From Lacticaseibacillus rhamnosus (lineage in GTDB: Bacteria; Bacillota; Bacilli; Lactobacillales; Lactobacillaceae), in assembly GCF_900636965.1 (NCBI RefSeq), contig NZ_LR134331.1, forward strand, positions 1 to 64,000: a DNA stretch of 64,000 nt, given 5' to 3'. Both the position numbers and the translations under genes were made by a program. Shown here in pieces: positions 10,176 to 17,452 of the stretch. Positions within the stretch are counted from its first letter, which is position 1. The number at the start of each line of letters is the position of its first letter. The notes under the pieces were generated by a model. The model made no database searches and was not told where the DNA came from. It saw only the letters and a program-made list of their open reading frames with translations.

Positions 10176-11752
10176 AGTGGATGGTGAAAAACTATAAAAG
10201 TACTTTCATGATAGGCTTTGACAATAGTTAAGTGTATAATAAGTGTAAGCCTTATTTGCCCGAAATGCCTATGCTTTGGGATTTACCCTTGCACTTATCG
10301 CTGACCTATCGGAGGAATTGATCATGGTTTATCGTCAAAAAGCAACGCAACTATCACTTGAATCCTTTGGAAGCGCTCTGGGAACACCGCTCAGCCCGGA
10401 CAACGAGTGGGTTCAATATGCAGAATTGATCCCATGGGCCAAACTTGAAGAGGCATACCAATTACAGTTCCCTTCAAAAACCGGCCGAGCAGCGAAGCCA
10501 TTTCGATTGCTTTATGGCGCAACGTTGATCCAGTTGAAGAAAGGCCTGACCGACCGCCAAGTTGTCGACGATATCCGTGATACACCAGCCTATCAGTACT
10601 TCATCGGATTACCCGAATATCGCGCTAAGAAGCCATTTGAACACACAACGTTGGTGCACTTTCGCCAACGGCTTTCAGCCATCTCAGATTTGATCCGCAA
10701 CATTACTAATGACTTCACGCGCGAGCGGTTGGAGGCCGATCTACCTGAGGGGACACATGTTTTGATTAGTGATGCGACTGCCGTTCCGGTCAAGATCAAG
10801 TATCCCCAAGATACAACGCTGCTTAACCAGAGTCGTTTGAATCTCGAACAAATGGTCACAGATCTGGCCCACGGGTTAGGTGTGGAAATTCCGCGGACGT
10901 ACAGACGTGAAGCAAAAGGTAAGTGGACCGCTTTTTCGAGGAAACCGCGGCGTCAAAACAAGGAACGCCGCAAACAGCTTCAGGCTCAGCTACAATACAT
11001 CCGAAGAGATCTGCGATATGTGGCGGAACTGCTTGCGCAAGGCGGTCAGCTCACTGATTGGCAAGCACAGCGTCTGGAAGTGATTAAACAAGTCTATGAG
11101 CAGCAGCTCTTCATGTTTGAGAACCACACTCACCATGTCGAGAATCGCATCGTTAGCCTTCAACAGCCGTATATCCGGCCAATCGTGCGAGGTAAGGCAA
11201 AGCAGTCCGTTGAGTTTGGCGCCAAGATTGACTGTTCCATGTTGGATGGCGTGATTGATGTAGAGCGTTTCGACTTCAATTCATTTAACGAAAGCACTGA
11301 TCTTGAAGTAACGCTTGACCATGCTTTTGACCTAGTGGGTGAATATCCGGATGAGGTGCTGGTCGATACTCTCTATCGCACGCGAGATAACATCAATCTG
11401 TGTAAGAAGCTAGGCATTAAACTTAATGGGCCAAAGCTGGGTCGAAAGCCCAAACATGTGGATCCGAAACAGCGCAAAGCCGATGTCAGTGCGGAAAACC
11501 GTCGCGGTGCCATTGAGCGCAAGTTTGCCTTCTTGAAAGGTTCACTTGGGCTTGACTTAGTGAACACCAGAACGGCTGAGTCCTTGGTGGTAACGGTGGA
11601 TAGCGCGATTGCATTGGCAAATATCGACCTCCTCCTTAAGCTTTTTTCTGTACCAATTTCTATTGTGGTCGAACAGGGTGGCCTGCATTATCAAATCAAC
11701 TATAAAGTGACTGAAATTCGGCCAGAAACCGCAGCCTAAATCACCAGGCACT
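10176..11752 (+). mobile_element. Insertion sequence, copy 1 (1577 bp, IS5/IS1182-like)
   Basis: Ends were set by comparing the three copies in the window. The left end AGTGGATGGTGA and the inverted right end AGTGCCTGGTGA match at 10 of 12 positions. A 4-bp duplication ACAT flanks the element (10172-10175 and 11753-11756). It contains one transposase gene. All three copies are exactly 1577 bp with identical protein sequences, so spread was recent. This copy lies between the small membrane protein and the bacteriocin-like gene. Confidence 0.9.
10324..11739 (+). CDS. DDE transposase of IS copy 1
   Basis: The 471-residue transposase begins MVYRQKATQLSLESFG. The start is chosen at ATG 10324 because GGAGG lies 10 bp upstream; a longer TTG-initiated frame to 10276 has no such site. 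An N-terminal region (about 1-110) resembles the InsH/DUF772-type domain with KPFEHTTLVHFRQRL. Candidate DDE residues are the Asp in ISDATAVPV, the Asp in EVLVDTLYRTRDN and the Glu in AENRRGAIERKFAF. The C-terminal RRGAIERKF...K pattern is characteristic of IS5/IS1182-group enzymes. Exact family placement would need an ISfinder comparison. Confidence 0.9.
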   Translation: MVYRQKATQLSLESFGSALGTPLSPDNEWVQYAELIPWAKLEEAYQLQFPSKTGRAAKPFRLLYGATLIQLKKGLTDRQVVDDIRDTPAYQYFIGLPEYRAKKPFEHTTLVHFRQRLSAISDLIRNITNDFTRERLEADLPEGTHVLISDATAVPVKIKYPQDTTLLNQSRLNLEQMVTDLAHGLGVEIPRTYRREAKGKWTAFSRKPRRQNKERRKQLQAQLQYIRRDLRYVAELLAQGGQLTDWQAQRLEVIKQVYEQQLFMFENHTHHVENRIVSLQQPYIRPIVRGKAKQSVEFGAKIDCSMLDGVIDVERFDFNSFNESTDLEVTLDHAFDLVGEYPDEVLVDTLYRTRDNINLCKKLGIKLNGPKLGRKPKHVDPKQRKADVSAENRRGAIERKFAFLKGSLGLDLVNTRTAESLVVTVDSAIALANIDLLLKLFSVPISIVVEQGGLHYQINYKVTEIRPETAA

Positions 11753-11797
11753 ACATAGGAAAACTAGTTTTCTAAAAAATAAAGAAATGGAGCGAAT

Positions 11798-12028
11798 ATG
11801 ATGACGACAACTCTTAGTTTGTACGATGCCTTAGGTGAGGATCAACTCCAAGGTATCAATGGTGGCCGTGGTAAATGCTCAGCGAACGAAGCTAATAAAG
11901 CAATGGGAAATGCTTTTGTTGGCGGGTTCGTTGGTGGACTTCCCGGTGGATTCCTCACCGCTCTGGGCGCAGGTGGAGCAGGTGGTTTAGCTACGGGAGC
12001 GGGTTACTGGGCGACATGCTGGTGGTAA
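11798..12028 (+). CDS. Bacteriocin-like peptide with double-glycine leader
   Basis: This is a 76-residue class II-type bacteriocin precursor. The N-terminal leader (about residues 1-23) ends in GINGG, the double-glycine site cut by peptidase-containing ABC exporters. The predicted mature part, from RGKCSANEANKAM, is about 53 residues and rich in Gly/Ala with repeated GxxxG-like spacing. It has two cysteines (one near the mature N-terminus, one in the final CWW) that could form a disulfide. A GGAG precedes MMTTT; the second Met (11801) is an equally possible start. A terminator follows, then a thioredoxin-like accessory gene. It resembles Blp/class IIb peptides; no second peptide partner is seen nearby. 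Confidence 0.75.
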   Translation: MMTTTLSLYDALGEDQLQGINGGRGKCSANEANKAMGNAFVGGFVGGLPGGFLTALGAGGAGGLATGAGYWATCWW

Positions 12029-12050
12029 GGTAGTAGACCTGCCGGATGCG

Positions 12051-12083
12051 AAAAAGCTGACACGTATTTGTGTCAGCTTTTTT
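12051..12083 (+). terminator. Rho-independent terminator after the bacteriocin-like gene
   Basis: A perfect 13-bp stem (AAAAAGCTGACAC with its complement) and a 6-nt loop end in a T-run. It separates the bacteriocin-like gene from the downstream accessory gene. Confidence 0.9.
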
Positions 12084-12181
12084 AGAAGAATGATTAAAAA
12101 ATTCAAAAGGAGTGAAACTCAAATGAAAAAAATCATTAAACTTGCAATAGCTGGATTTATCGGAATAATAACCTTTACTCT

Positions 12182-13758
12182 AGTGGATGGTGAAAAACTA
12201 TAAAAGTACTTTCATGATAGGCTTTGACAATAGTTAAGTGTATAATAAGTGTAAGCCTTATTTGCCCGAAATGCCTATGCTTTGGGATTTACCCTTGCAC
12301 TTATCGCTGACCTATCGGAGGAATTGATCATGGTTTATCGTCAAAAAGCAACGCAACTATCACTTGAATCCTTTGGAAGCGCTCTGGGAACACCGCTCAG
12401 CCCGGACAACGAGTGGGTTCAATATGCAGAATTGATCCCATGGGCCAAACTTGAAGAGGCATACCAATTACAGTTCCCTTCAAAAACCGGCCGAGCAGCG
12501 AAGCCATTTCGATTGCTTTATGGCGCAACGTTGATCCAGTTGAAGAAAGGCCTGACCGACCGCCAAGTTGTCGACGATATCCGTGATACACCAGCCTATC
12601 AGTACTTCATCGGATTACCCGAATATCGCGCTAAGAAGCCATTTGAACACACAACGTTGGTGCACTTTCGCCAACGGCTTTCAGCCATCTCAGATTTGAT
12701 CCGCAACATTACTAATGACTTCACGCGCGAGCGGTTGGAGGCCGATCTACCTGAGGGGACACATGTTTTGATTAGTGATGCGACTGCCGTTCCGGTCAAG
12801 ATCAAGTATCCCCAAGATACAACGCTGCTTAACCAGAGTCGTTTGAATCTCGAACAAATGGTCACAGATCTGGCCCACGGGTTAGGTGTGGAAATTCCGC
12901 GGACGTACAGACGTGAAGCAAAAGGTAAGTGGACCGCTTTTTCGAGGAAACCGCGGCGTCAAAACAAGGAACGCCGCAAACAGCTTCAGGCTCAGCTACA
13001 ATACATCCGAAGAGATCTGCGATATGTGGCGGAACTGCTTGCGCAAGGCGGTCAGCTCACTGATTGGCAAGCACAGCGTCTGGAAGTGATTAAACAAGTC
13101 TATGAGCAGCAGCTCTTCATGTTTGAGAACCACACTCACCATGTCGAGAATCGCATCGTTAGCCTTCAACAGCCGTATATCCGGCCAATCGTGCGAGGTA
13201 AGGCAAAGCAGTCCGTTGAGTTTGGCGCCAAGATTGACTGTTCCATGTTGGATGGCGTGATTGATGTAGAGCGTTTCGACTTCAATTCATTTAACGAAAG
13301 CACTGATCTTGAAGTAACGCTTGACCATGCTTTTGACCTAGTGGGTGAATATCCGGATGAGGTGCTGGTCGATACTCTCTATCGCACGCGAGATAACATC
13401 AATCTGTGTAAGAAGCTAGGCATTAAACTTAATGGGCCAAAGCTGGGTCGAAAGCCCAAACATGTGGATCCGAAACAGCGCAAAGCCGATGTCAGTGCGG
13501 AAAACCGTCGCGGTGCCATTGAGCGCAAGTTTGCCTTCTTGAAAGGTTCACTTGGGCTTGACTTAGTGAACACCAGAACGGCTGAGTCCTTGGTGGTAAC
13601 GGTGGATAGCGCGATTGCATTGGCAAATATCGACCTCCTCCTTAAGCTTTTTTCTGTACCAATTTCTATTGTGGTCGAACAGGGTGGCCTGCATTATCAA
13701 ATCAACTATAAAGTGACTGAAATTCGGCCAGAAACCGCAGCCTAAATCACCAGGCACT
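12182..13758 (+). mobile_element. Insertion sequence, copy 2 (1577 bp)
   Basis: Same element and orientation as the copy at 10176, flanked by a 5-bp duplication ACTCT (12177-12181 and 13759-13763). The duplication length differs by one base from the other copies (4 bp). It interrupts the signal-peptide codons of the thioredoxin-like accessory gene. Confidence 0.92.
12330..13745 (+). CDS. DDE transposase of IS copy 2
   Basis: The protein is identical to the 471-residue transposase at 10324-11739, with the same GGAGG-supported ATG and no internal stop. The element is probably still able to move. It is transcribed in the same direction as the interrupted host gene, so read-through from IS sequences could reach the 3' part at 13768. 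Confidence 0.9.
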   Translation: MVYRQKATQLSLESFGSALGTPLSPDNEWVQYAELIPWAKLEEAYQLQFPSKTGRAAKPFRLLYGATLIQLKKGLTDRQVVDDIRDTPAYQYFIGLPEYRAKKPFEHTTLVHFRQRLSAISDLIRNITNDFTRERLEADLPEGTHVLISDATAVPVKIKYPQDTTLLNQSRLNLEQMVTDLAHGLGVEIPRTYRREAKGKWTAFSRKPRRQNKERRKQLQAQLQYIRRDLRYVAELLAQGGQLTDWQAQRLEVIKQVYEQQLFMFENHTHHVENRIVSLQQPYIRPIVRGKAKQSVEFGAKIDCSMLDGVIDVERFDFNSFNESTDLEVTLDHAFDLVGEYPDEVLVDTLYRTRDNINLCKKLGIKLNGPKLGRKPKHVDPKQRKADVSAENRRGAIERKFAFLKGSLGLDLVNTRTAESLVVTVDSAIALANIDLLLKLFSVPISIVVEQGGLHYQINYKVTEIRPETAA

Positions 13759-14338
13759 ACTCTACTGTTGAATCCTATAAGGGTATCTGCACACGAAGAT
13801 GCCGACATACCCCAGGTAACAGAAAAAGAATATTTAAACAATATAAATGGTGTGAAGCAGATTGACTCTGATCAGTACTTGGAATTAGTCAATAGTGGGG
13901 ATGCTTCTTCTGATTTTGTCGTTTATTTTGGTTTTAAGGAGTGCCCATACTGTCGAGCAGTTTCTCGTACGCTGAAGCAGTTTATAAGTGAGGCTAAGCA
14001 CCCAATATACTATATGAATATGGACGAGAGTTTCACGGAGACGACAGCTGATGACTATAAACAAATTCTGGAATCACTCAGTCCGTTTAAGTTTCATGGA
14101 ACACCAACTTTCGCTTATTTCCATAATAACAAGATACGTAATATGTTAGTTGGATATCCAATTACACTTCAGCAATTCACGCAAACAGAAGTAAGCGTTC
14201 TGAATAAGCAACAATAATTATGCTGGGTGGTATGAAAGGCTCACTGGAAATATAGATTTTGACATTGACTTTTGTTTTCTTGATTATTTAGGTTCTCAGT
14301 TGGTCTCAAGATCTGTGCTAAGGTTATTGCTTAATTCT

Positions 14339-14431
14339 TTAGAACCGTTTCAAAACTACGTGGGTTGCATCAGCATGTAAATTAGTATGGTCAATCATGC
14401 GACTGAATTGATCTAACGTATAAGCGGGCAT
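14339..14431 (-). pseudogene. deoC fragment (N-terminal 30 codons)
   Basis: On the minus strand a GGAGG-preceded ATG at 14431 encodes MPAYTLDQFSRMIDHTNLHADATH, then VVLKRF and a stop at 14339. The IDHTxLxxDAT pattern is the N-terminal signature of deoxyribose-phosphate aldolase (DeoC, normally about 215-220 residues). The barrel is missing, so this is a remnant. No further deoC sequence is seen in the following 120 bp, which suggests that the segment boundary cut through a deoC gene. Confidence 0.65.
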
Positions 14432-14484
14432 CGTAATCCCTCCAAAAATTGAATTCGCTTACATCCAGCATAGCACTTTTTGCG

Positions 14485-14637
14485 TAATGTATAGCAGACA
14501 GTGAAAAATAGCACGATGAGATTTGAGGGGGAGAGTTATCATGTTAAACAATGTGAGTTTAACCGGCCGTCTGACGAAGGAACCAGAAGTGTTTAAAACT
14601 GCTGCTGATTTGGAACTAGTACGCTTTACGTTAGCGG
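14485..14637 (+). repeat. Right copy of the ~153-bp direct repeat
   Basis: Counterpart of 9686-9838. Here it continues into an intact ssb gene, so this is likely the parental copy and the left one the partial duplicate. Together they bound about 4.8 kb of accessory DNA. Confidence 0.85.
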
Positions 14638-14972
14638 TGGATCGGGTTTTTAAAAGTAAAACCGGACAACGGGAAACCGATTTTATTGAGTGCGTGATCT
14701 TTGGCAAACGCGCACTGACATTTGCCAGCTCGACAACAAAAGGCTCGTTGATCGGGATTGCCGGCCGAATCAGCAATAATCATTTCGAGAATAAACAAGG
14801 CGAACAGCAGTGGCGGACTTCGGTAGTCGTCGATAATTTTGCCTGGCTGGAGTCGCGTGCCATGACCGAGAGTCGGCGTAGTGGTTCCATGCAAGCGACC
14901 GGAACTGACGGTATGCCACCGGGGGCACCAGCTGAACCGGCAGAAATTGCTACGGATGATTTACCGTTTTAG
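14541..14972 (+). CDS. Single-stranded DNA-binding protein (second, shorter SSB)
   Basis: This SSB-family protein of 143 residues has an N-terminal OB-fold (about 1-105), a short Gly/Pro-rich linker and the acidic tip DDLPF, which binds partner proteins. The start at ATG 14541 follows GAGGGGGAG; an 18-bp longer frame has no better site. It differs clearly from the operonic SSB at 15425: the linker is short and the core is divergent. In Gram-positives a second SSB often serves natural transformation (SsbB) or comes from mobile DNA. Its position directly upstream of rpsF fits lactobacilli, but its role here is not shown. Confidence 0.88.
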   Translation: MLNNVSLTGRLTKEPEVFKTAADLELVRFTLAVDRVFKSKTGQRETDFIECVIFGKRALTFASSTTKGSLIGIAGRISNNHFENKQGEQQWRTSVVVDNFAWLESRAMTESRRSGSMQATGTDGMPPGAPAEPAEIATDDLPF

Positions 14973-14998
14973 CAGTAGTAATCCCCGGAGATTTATGC

Positions 14999-15098
14999 TA
15001 CAATTTTAATTCGTGAGTATCCGGCTATTTTTGTAGCCTTATTACTCCTTGCTCCGGCAAACGATCGGGGCCTAAAGTCCACAAGGAGGTGAATCGTC
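14999..15098 (+). promoter_or_regulatory. rpsF promoter and 5' leader
   Basis: An extended -10 box (TGCTACAAT; core 14999-15004) would start transcription near 15011, leaving a leader of about 88 nt before rpsF. The leader contains CCGGC/GCCGG-type complementary blocks and ends in a perfect AAGGAGGTGA ribosome-binding site. rpsF leaders commonly contain an S6:S18-binding structure giving autogenous control. I see possible pairing but cannot confirm the motif. Confidence 0.45.
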
Positions 15099-15395
15099 AT
15101 GGCTGAAACCAAATATGAAGTCACTTACATCATTCGTCCGGATCTGGATGAAGCTGCAAAGACCGAATTGGTTGAACGTTTTGACAATATTTTGAAGGAA
15201 AATGGTGCCAGCATCATTGATTCCAAGGATTGGCAAAAGCGTAAGCTCGCATATGAGATCAACAAGTACAACGAAGGTCTCTATCATATCGTGAACTTGT
15301 CTGCAGAAGATGACAAAGCGATCAATGAATTTGATCGTCTTGCCAAGATCAACAATGATATTCTGCGTCACATGATCGTGAAGCGGGAAGACTAA
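15099..15395 (+). CDS. rpsF: 30S ribosomal protein S6
   Basis: S6 forms a heterodimer with S18 on the platform of the 30S subunit. The 98-residue protein begins [21 protein letters not shown] and has the family core [17 protein letters not shown]. Length is normal. It is the first gene of the rpsF-ssb-rpsR operon, with the expected 29-bp gap to ssb and a near-perfect ribosome-binding site. Confidence 0.98.
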   Translation: MAETKYEVTYIIRPDLDEAAKTELVERFDNILKENGASIIDSKDWQKRKLAYEINKYNEGLYHIVNLSAEDDKAINEFDRLAKINNDILRHMIVKRED

Positions 15396-15424
15396 TTGTA
15401 ACTTTTTGAAAGGGGCGCTACGGC

Positions 15425-16015
15425 ATGCTTAACAGTGTTGCATTGACAGGTCGTTTAACCAGAGATGTTGACTTGCGCTATACGCAAAGTGGGACAGCTG
15501 TCGGTTCATTCACTTTGGCCGTTGATCGCCAGTTCCGCAGTGCAAACGGCGAACGAGAAACCGACTTCATCAATTGTGTGATCTGGCGTAAGTCAGCGGA
15601 GAATTTCGCTAACTTTACCAAGAAGGGATCATTGGTTGGTGTTGAAGGTCACATTCAAACACGTACTTACGATAATGCGCAAGGACAGAAAGTTTATGTG
15701 ACCGAAGTTGTCGTTGAAAACTTTGCGTTACTGGAATCACGGGCAACCACCCAACAGCGGCCATCTGAACCTGCTAATCCAGCAGGTCAGGGAAATCAGA
15801 ACTATGGCGGGGGACAGCAGTTTGGTAACAACCAGCCGCAAAATCCGCCTAGCTTTGGCTCTCAAGGCGCCCCAAGTAATGCACCATCATCGAATCCGGG
15901 ACAAAGCCCGGCAGCAGGTCAGAACCAAGGTAACAATGGTAATGCTGCTAATCCTGATCCATTTGCCAATAACGGCAAACCGATCGACATTTCCGATGAT
16001 GATCTGCCATTCTAA
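15425..16015 (+). CDS. ssb: Single-stranded DNA-binding protein (replicative SSB)
   Basis: The essential SSB coats single-stranded DNA at the fork and recruits repair and replication partners through its tail. The 196-residue protein has an OB-fold (about 1-110) starting [20 protein letters not shown] long Gln/Asn/Gly/Pro-rich linker follows (about 115-185), and the conserved acidic tip is DISDDDLPF. Its position between rpsF and rpsR is the standard one in Firmicutes. AAAGGGGC precedes the start. Confidence 0.97.
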   Translation: MLNSVALTGRLTRDVDLRYTQSGTAVGSFTLAVDRQFRSANGERETDFINCVIWRKSAENFANFTKKGSLVGVEGHIQTRTYDNAQGQKVYVTEVVVENFALLESRATTQQRPSEPANPAGQGNQNYGGGQQFGNNQPQNPPSFGSQGAPSNAPSSNPGQSPAAGQNQGNNGNAANPDPFANNGKPIDISDDDLPF

Positions 16016-16106
16016 CGTGTGACTTTTGGTCATACTATCTAGGGTAAGGGATGCATGTTAACCCCTTTACTCGCTTGGAATCTTTGATAGAGAAGGAGGA
16101 ATTCTC

Positions 16107-16343
16107 ATGGCACAACAACGCCGTGGTGGCCGTCGTCGTCGTAAAGTCGACTTCATCGCCGCAAACCACATCGAATACATCGATTATAAAGACACGAATT
16201 TGTTGGATCGGTTCATCTCAGAACGAGGCAAGATTTTGCCACGTCGGGTAACCGGCACCAGCGCTAAGAACCAACGTAAGCTGACGATCGCAATCAAGCG
16301 AGCGCGGATTATGGGTCTTCTGCCATTTGTTTCAGAAGACTAA
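16107..16343 (+). CDS. rpsR: 30S ribosomal protein S18
   Basis: S18 binds 16S rRNA next to S6. The 78-residue protein begins with the basic [17 protein letters not shown] and contains the family signature region around [17 protein letters not shown]. Length and the operon position after ssb are as expected. AGAAGGAGGAA precedes the ATG, and a terminator follows. Confidence 0.98.
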   Translation: MAQQRRGGRRRRKVDFIAANHIEYIDYKDTNLLDRFISERGKILPRRVTGTSAKNQRKLTIAIKRARIMGLLPFVSED

Positions 16344-16353
16344 TCAAGTATTT

Positions 16354-16397
16354 AAAAAGGATGTTCCCGCTAAAAAGCAGGAGCATCCTTTTTTTGG
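16354..16397 (+). terminator. Rho-independent terminator after rpsR
   Basis: AAAAGGATG(T)TCC pairs with GGAGCATCCTTTTTTT across a short loop and ends in seven T. It closes the rpsF-ssb-rpsR operon. Confidence 0.88.
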
Positions 16398-16624
16398 TGA
16401 GCGCGAGCCGGCGCGGGTAGGGATCGGAGTGTAAGCGGCCTTGAGCGTGATGGCCGGGCTTTGGCCATTGCGCTCAAGGTCCTTACACGCAGATCCCTGC
16501 GCCGGGGAGCGCGTTATGGGCGTAAATCAGAACATAGGTGGCCTTGAGCGTGATGGCCGGGGTTTTTGACCATTGCGCCCAAGGTCCTTACACGCAGATC
16601 CCTGCGCTGGCGAACGCGTTATGG
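16397..16624. repeat. Duplicated palindromic GC-rich repeat element
   Basis: A unit beginning GGCCTTGAGCGTGATGGCC and ending in GCGTTATGG occurs twice in direct orientation, at 16437-16519 and 16540-16624. Within each unit CCTTGAGCG...GGCC pairs with (G)GCCATTGCGCTCAAGG to form a long hairpin. The sequence left of the first unit (16397-16440) is an imperfect reverse complement of the unit's right part (TCCTTACACGCAGATCCCTGCGCC), making an about 115-bp nested palindrome. The GC content is well above the surroundings. It could be a REP/MITE-like intergenic repeat. Confidence 0.7.
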
Positions 16625-16635
16625 AAAAATTTAAA

Positions 16636-17142
16636 TTATTTTAACTGGGCTAACATTGCCTGATTGAATTCCGGCAAGTCATCCGGTGTCCGGCTGGTGA
16701 CCAAATTGTGGTCCACAACAACCGGTTCATTTTTGACAATCGCACCTGCGTAGTACAAGTCTGGACGGACCGTGGTGTAGGCTGTCATCGTCCGCCCCTT
16801 GGTTAAACCAGTCTGAATGAAGAATTGTGGGCCGTGGCAGATGGCGAAAACCGGTTTGTCATCTAACAGGAATGCTTTGACAAAGTTAACGAACCGGTCG
16901 TCGGCACGGAGCTCATCTGGTGAGAACCCGCCTGGTAGCAGCAAACCATCAAAGTCTTCAGGTTTAACATCGGTAATCGTTGTGTCAATGGTTGCCGTTG
17001 CACCATGCTTACCGGTAATTTGTTTGCCTGCTTGTGTTTCAATCAAGGTCACATCATGCCCCTGATCTTTCAAAGCCTTAACTGGTGAAGTCAGTTCTGC
17101 ATCTTCAAAGTTATCGGTAACGAGTACAGCAATTTTTGCCAT
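16636..17142 (-). CDS. DJ-1/PfpI family protein
   Basis: This is a cytoplasmic DJ-1/PfpI superfamily protein; relatives such as YhbO/YfkM act as glyoxalase/deglycase or general stress proteins. The 168-residue protein has a flavodoxin-like fold pattern, the nucleophile elbow FAICHGPQ with Cys102-His103, and an upstream Glu in NFEDAEL (near residue 13). The start at 17142 (MAKIAVLV) has GAAAGGAGC upstream; the longer frame to 17160 begins inside that site. It is a lone gene divergent from cydAB. Substrate cannot be inferred. Confidence 0.9.
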   Translation of the reverse strand: MAKIAVLVTDNFEDAELTSPVKALKDQGHDVTLIETQAGKQITGKHGATATIDTTITDVKPEDFDGLLLPGGFSPDELRADDRFVNFVKAFLLDDKPVFAICHGPQFFIQTGLTKGRTMTAYTTVRPDLYYAGAIVKNEPVVVDHNLVTSRTPDDLPEFNQAMLAQLK

Positions 17143-17199
17143 CGAAATAGCTCCTTTCAAGATATATTACTAATTTAGTTTAACGGATTGAAGGAATTC

Positions 17200-17304
17200 A
17201 TGCAAAATATAGAAATATTAATGAACATCGAACGTCTGGCAGAACGAGATGCTTGTTATAGCGAACATGCGTTATTTTGGAAAGACGTTAAGAACAAACG
17301 ATAG
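17200..17304 (+). CDS. Possible small ORF (34 aa) upstream of cydA
   Basis: An ATG preceded by AAGGA opens a 34-codon frame, MQNIEILMNIERLAERDAC onward, ending in VKNKR. It is charged, has no membrane segment, and matches nothing I recognise. It lies in the 310-bp divergent spacer between the PfpI gene and cydA. It could be a leader peptide, a small independent gene or chance. Confidence 0.25.
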   Translation: MQNIEILMNIERLAERDACYSEHALFWKDVKNKR

Positions 17305-17452
17305 CTAATATATCAGTATTCGGTAGCGCTTCAATTGAATATAAAATCACAAGCTTATCGTTATATAAAAATTTGATTTGGTTCTACAATGACGGTGATC
17401 AGGAGGACAAAATGCCATGATATTAGGATTTTGATTATCAGAGGTGATCAAA

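Larger units (their letters stand above)
12123..14217 (+). pseudogene. Thioredoxin-like bacteriocin accessory protein, split by IS copy 2 in its signal peptide
   Basis: An AAGGAG-preceded ATG at 12123 encodes MKKIIKLAIAGFIGIITFT, then the IS inserts at 12182. Removing the IS and one copy of its 5-bp duplication rejoins the frame at 13764 and reads through TTG 13768 to the stop at 14217. This gives a 170-residue preprotein with a signal peptide ending near RVSA-HE. The mature part is a thioredoxin fold with a CPYC active site in FKECPYCRAVS and a GTPTF cis-Pro loop, as in PedC-type bacteriocin accessory proteins. In its present state only a leaderless 149-residue protein could start, from TTG 13768. 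That would leave the redox domain inside the cell. Confidence 0.88.

Noticed and set aside
10218-10240. TTGACA and TATAAT near the IS left end as a transposase promoter
   Set aside because: The spacing is only 11 bp, so the two boxes cannot form one standard promoter. No claim is made.
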